Of a DNA stretch of 8,337 bases, positions 5,745 to 8,337 are shown piece after piece. The DNA comes from Acidimicrobiales bacterium (GTDB lineage: Bacteria > Actinomycetota > Acidimicrobiia > Acidimicrobiales > RAAP-2), in contig JADGOK010000021.1 of NCBI GenBank assembly GCA_017882985.1, forward strand, positions 1 through 8,337, read 5' to 3'. Each line of letters opens with the position of its first letter. Position 1 is the first letter of the stretch. The notes below the pieces were generated by a model that ran no database searches, was not told where the DNA came from, and was given only the letters and a program-made list of their open reading frames with translations. Position numbers and translations under genes: made by a program.

Positions 5745-6925
5745 GCTTCGCCCCGGAGGATTGCCCGGACCTGGGCTACGTCCTTATCGCCTCGTCCCGA
5801 AAGATTCAAGAGGACCGTCGATCCGAGAGGAATCAGAGTGCCGGCCTCCTTCACTATCCACGCGACGGCGTGGGCGGTCTCGAGCGCTGGGATGATGCCT
5901 TCGAGTTCACTCAGGAGTTTCAACGCGTCGATGACGTCCTCGTCGCCAATCGCGTAGTACTCGGCGCGTCCGCTTTCGGCGAGGTGTGCGTGTTCGGGAC
6001 CTATCCCGGGATAGTCGAGGCCGGCCGATATTGAGTGTGCTTCCTCGATTTGACCGAACTCGTCTTGCATCAGGAGCGACTTCATGCCGTGCAACACGCC
6101 CGGCGAACCCTTTCCTACCGCCGATCCACCAGCCGCCTCGATGCCCACCAGACGGGCGGTCGAATCGGCAAATCCGGCAAAGACGCCCGCGGCGTTGGAA
6201 CCGCCGCCGACGCAGGCGACGACCAGGTCCGGTGTACCGACGCCCAGATCATTGAGTTGACGCGACGCCTCTCTGCCGATGATGCTCTGCATCTCGCGTA
6301 CCATCCACGGGAACGGATGAGGACCCATGACCGATCCGAGGCAGTAGTGCGTATCGTCCACGCAGGTCACCCACTCGCGCATCGCCTCGTTGACGGCGTC
6401 TTTCAAAGTCCGACTGCCCGACAGCACCGGCACGACCGTCGCACCCAACAGTTCCATTCGAAAGACATTGAGTGATTGACGTTGCGTGTCGACCTCACCC
6501 ATAAAGACCGTGCACGATAAGCCGAGTCGCGCGGCAGCGGTCGCGGTGGCGACACCGTGCTGTCCGGCACCGGTTTCGGCGATGACCCGGTGCTTGCCCA
6601 TCCGGCGCGTGAGCAGAGTCTGGCCAATCACGTTATTGATCTTGTGCGATCCGGTGTGGGCGAGGTCCTCACGCTTGGCGAAGACTCGAATGCCGAGGCG
6701 CTCGGAGAGTCGATCGAGTGGCGTCACCGGCGTCGGCCTTCCGGCGAAGTCACGAAGGACGCGCTCGTACTCTTCAATGAAGAGCGGGTCAGCCCACGCG
6801 TCGCGAAAGGCCACCTCGAGTTCCAGGCACGCTGGCATCAGCGCCTCGGGCACGAAGCGACCGCCGAAGTTGCCGAATCGCCCCCGTTCATCGGGCGACG
6901 ACATGAACGTCGAGTCTTCAGTCAC
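5741..6925 (-). CDS. trpB: Tryptophan synthase beta chain (TrpB1 type)
   Basis: A 394-residue PLP enzyme that condenses indole with serine to make tryptophan, in complex with TrpA. After the N-terminal GRFGNFGGRFVPEALMP (15-31), KREDLAHTGSHKINN (84-98) contains K95, the PLP Schiff-base lysine. E117 in ETGAGQHG is the catalytic glutamate. GGGSN (240-244) binds the PLP phosphate, and SGRGDKD (376-382) lies near the C-terminus. HSISAGLDYPGIGPEH is typical of TrpB1, the TrpA-dependent form, rather than TrpB2. I chose the GTG start at 6925: AAGGA lies about 5 bases upstream and it overlaps the trpF stop by 8 bases (GTGACTGA, 6918-6925). The ATG at 6904 would lose seven residues and has no clear ribosome binding site. 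Confidence 0.97.
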   Translation of the reverse strand: MTEDSTFMSSPDERGRFGNFGGRFVPEALMPACLELEVAFRDAWADPLFIEEYERVLRDFAGRPTPVTPLDRLSERLGIRVFAKREDLAHTGSHKINNVIGQTLLTRRMGKHRVIAETGAGQHGVATATAAARLGLSCTVFMGEVDTQRQSLNVFRMELLGATVVPVLSGSRTLKDAVNEAMREWVTCVDDTHYCLGSVMGPHPFPWMVREMQSIIGREASRQLNDLGVGTPDLVVACVGGGSNAAGVFAGFADSTARLVGIEAAGGSAVGKGSPGVLHGMKSLLMQDEFGQIEEAHSISAGLDYPGIGPEHAHLAESGRAEYYAIGDEDVIDALKLLSELEGIIPALETAHAVAWIVKEAGTLIPLGSTVLLNLSGRGDKDVAQVRAILRGEA

Positions 6926-7568
6926 CGCGTTCCTTTCCTAGGGAGTAGTGGCGCTGAGCCGCGCTTACAAAGTTCACCACAAGTTCACGGTCCTTCACGC
7001 CGGGTGCCGATTCGACACCCGTCGCGACGTCCACACCCCACGCGCCGGTCATCCCGATCACACCCGCGACGTTCGTGGCGTTGAGACCACCGGCGACGAT
7101 CACCGGAACCGCGAATGAGCGCTTCGTGAGGGCGTCCCACGAGTGCGCCGCACCGCTGCCCGGCGTGGGACCGTCCACGAGGACTGCGTCGACCGCTGTC
7201 TCGTCAAAGTCAAAGAAGTCATCATCGTCGATCGAAAGGGCCTTGATGACACCGAGCCCTCGTCGACGGAGCACGTTCAGCACGTTGCCATCGAGCTCAC
7301 CGTGGATCTGCACGGCGTCCAGAGGAACCTGCTCCACGACTTCGAGAATGAAGTCGGGTTCATTGTTGCGAAATACGCCCACGACGAGGATCGCCCCCTT
7401 GGCGTACTGGGCAATCTCGCGACCGCCCTCGAGCGACACTTGACGCCGCGACGCCGCGAAGATGAGGCCGAGCGCCGTCGCCTGGGCATCGATGACCAGT
7501 TGCGCGTCGAGCATTGAGGTGACGCCGCAGACCTTGACGAAGGAATTGGTGCCGGAGAGACTAGCCAC
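6918..7568 (-). CDS. trpF: Phosphoribosylanthranilate isomerase
   Basis: A 216-residue single-domain TIM barrel catalysing the Amadori rearrangement of N-(5'-phosphoribosyl)anthranilate to CdRP, the substrate of TrpC. KVCGVTSMLDA has the catalytic Cys (C14), and D132 in VLVDGPTPGSG is the general acid/base. VQIHG (86-90), VIVAGGLNATNV (156-167) and GVDVATGVESAPGVKD (178-193) are family signatures, the last two binding phosphate. The start is GTG at 7568, overlapping the trpC stop by 8 bases (GTGGCTAG). A start at 7676 would add 36 non-homologous residues translated from inside trpC. A CGAG about 6 bases upstream is only a weak ribosome binding site, consistent with coupling to trpC. The gene is free-standing, not fused to trpC, and its presence implies the organism need not use a PriA-type HisA for this step. 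Confidence 0.95.
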   Translation of the reverse strand: MASLSGTNSFVKVCGVTSMLDAQLVIDAQATALGLIFAASRRQVSLEGGREIAQYAKGAILVVGVFRNNEPDFILEVVEQVPLDAVQIHGELDGNVLNVLRRRGLGVIKALSIDDDDFFDFDETAVDAVLVDGPTPGSGAAHSWDALTKRSFAVPVIVAGGLNATNVAGVIGMTGAWGVDVATGVESAPGVKDRELVVNFVSAAQRHYSLGKERGD

Positions 7569-8337
7569 GTTGAACTCGAGGCAGTGAAGCGAACGAACGA
7601 ACGAGCTCCTCGCGCTCAGGGGACCGAATGAATGCCTCACCAACGAGCACCGCGTCGAAGCCCGCGTCCCCCGCACGTCGCACGTCGTGCGGGGTCGCGA
7701 GACCCGATTCAGCGACGGTGACTATGTCGCGAGGAAGCGACGACATGACCGCGACGGCTTGATCGGTGTCGACCTGAAAGGTCCGCAGGTCACGCTGATT
7801 CACGCCGACGAGCGCCGCGCCGCAGTCGAGCGCACGCCGCGCTTCTACGTCATCGTGGACCTCAACGAGCGCGTCGATGCCCGTGTGCGCGGCGACGTGG
7901 AGAAAGAGACGCAGCTCCTCATCGTCGAGCGCGGCGACGATGAGGAGGACACAACTCGCGCCCATCGCCGCGGCGTCGAGGACGTCATTGGCGCTCACGG
8001 TGAAGTCCTTTCGCAGCAGCGGCAAGTCCACCGCCGCTCGAACCGAGGCGAGGTCCTCAACCGACCCACTGAAATACTTTTCGTCGGTCAGTACCGAGAC
8101 GGCGGTCGCTCCCCCTCGTTGGTACACCATGGCCAAGCGCGCGGCGTCCACGTGTTCGTCGATCCAACCCTTGGAGGGAGAACGGCGCTTGATTTCGGCG
8201 ATGACCTTCACGTTGGGGTTTGACGGATCGCGCAACGTGTCGAGCAGCGACGGTCCTTCGTAGGACACGACGCCGAGGCGTTCGCGCCAGTCACGAAGGT
8301 CCTCGCTCGCACGTGCGCGGTGCCACGCGACAATGTC
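7561..8337 (-). CDS. trpC: Indole-3-glycerol phosphate synthase, 5' end beyond the window
   Basis: A TIM-barrel enzyme closing CdRP to indole-3-glycerol phosphate. The visible 258 residues include E48-I-K50-R-R-S-P-S-K-G57 (catalytic Glu and Lys), LTDEKYFSGS (83-92), and LLRKDF (107-112) with K110 as the general acid. Further on are LVEVHDDVEA, GVNQRDL, AESGL and VLVGEAF, the ring of active-site and phosphate-binding segments. The reading frame stays open to the window edge. The 23 codons before the GTG at 8268 encode a stretch beginning DIVAWHRARA that matches the usual TrpC N-terminal helix. That GTG is therefore internal and the true start lies a few codons outside. The usual NNRDL motif has Gln at its second Asn. 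The 3' end overlaps trpF by 8 bases. Confidence 0.95.
   Translation of the reverse strand, partial: DIVAWHRARASEDLRDWRERLGVVSYEGPSLLDTLRDPSNPNVKVIAEIKRRSPSKGWIDEHVDAARLAMVYQRGGATAVSVLTDEKYFSGSVEDLASVRAAVDLPLLRKDFTVSANDVLDAAAMGASCVLLIVAALDDEELRLFLHVAAHTGIDALVEVHDDVEARRALDCGAALVGVNQRDLRTFQVDTDQAVAVMSSLPRDIVTVAESGLATPHDVRRAGDAGFDAVLVGEAFIRSPEREELVRSFASLPRVQRG

Noticed and set aside
7569..7676. Longer trpF starting at 7676
   Set aside because: The added residues come from a shifted reading of the trpC coding sequence and do not resemble TrpF; the family's first strand begins right after GTG 7568.

Overview
The window reads as chromosomal DNA from a GC-rich bacterium, most likely a deep-branching actinobacterium such as an Acidimicrobiia-like lineage. 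This is inferred from strong GC bias, frequent GTG starts, the C-terminal tail of the FAD oxidoreductase, and the Acs and SatP sequence types. The presence of a dedicated trpF argues against the Streptomyces/Mycobacterium group, which relies on the bifunctional HisA homologue PriA. No mobile element, CRISPR array, tRNA or rRNA was seen. Coding density is high and the longest gap between genes is about 210 bases.

Layout: two plus-strand genes occupy the left end. They are a small universal stress protein (2-427) and, after a 208-bp gap with three predicted hairpins, an FAD-dependent amine/amino-acid oxidoreductase of the DAO/PuuB type (636-2048). It converges on a minus-strand block that fills the rest of the window. 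Read in transcription order from the right edge, this block holds trpC (5' end cut off by the window), trpF, trpB and trpA, then a SatP/YaaH acetate transporter gene and acs (acetyl-CoA synthetase).

Functional logic: the trp genes encode the last steps of tryptophan synthesis, from phosphoribosylanthranilate to tryptophan. They are tightly packed: trpF and trpB start 8 bases inside the preceding gene and trpA 4 bases inside, all with GTG starts, which suggests translational coupling. satP and acs form a two-step acetate scavenging module: SatP brings acetate in and Acs activates it to acetyl-CoA.

The most interesting content is non-coding and surrounds the acetate module. A textbook CRP/GlxR-type site (TTGTGA-N6-TCACAA) lies about 112 bp upstream of satP. 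A 12-bp perfect hairpin lies just after satP. A 22-bp near-perfect palindrome overlaps a probable extended -10 promoter directly upstream of acs. Together they suggest cAMP-type activation of satP, partial termination or processing between the genes, and a separately controlled acs promoter. The other notable element is the three-hairpin leader of the oxidoreductase gene. I found no clearly new multi-gene system; the protein-coding content is conventional.
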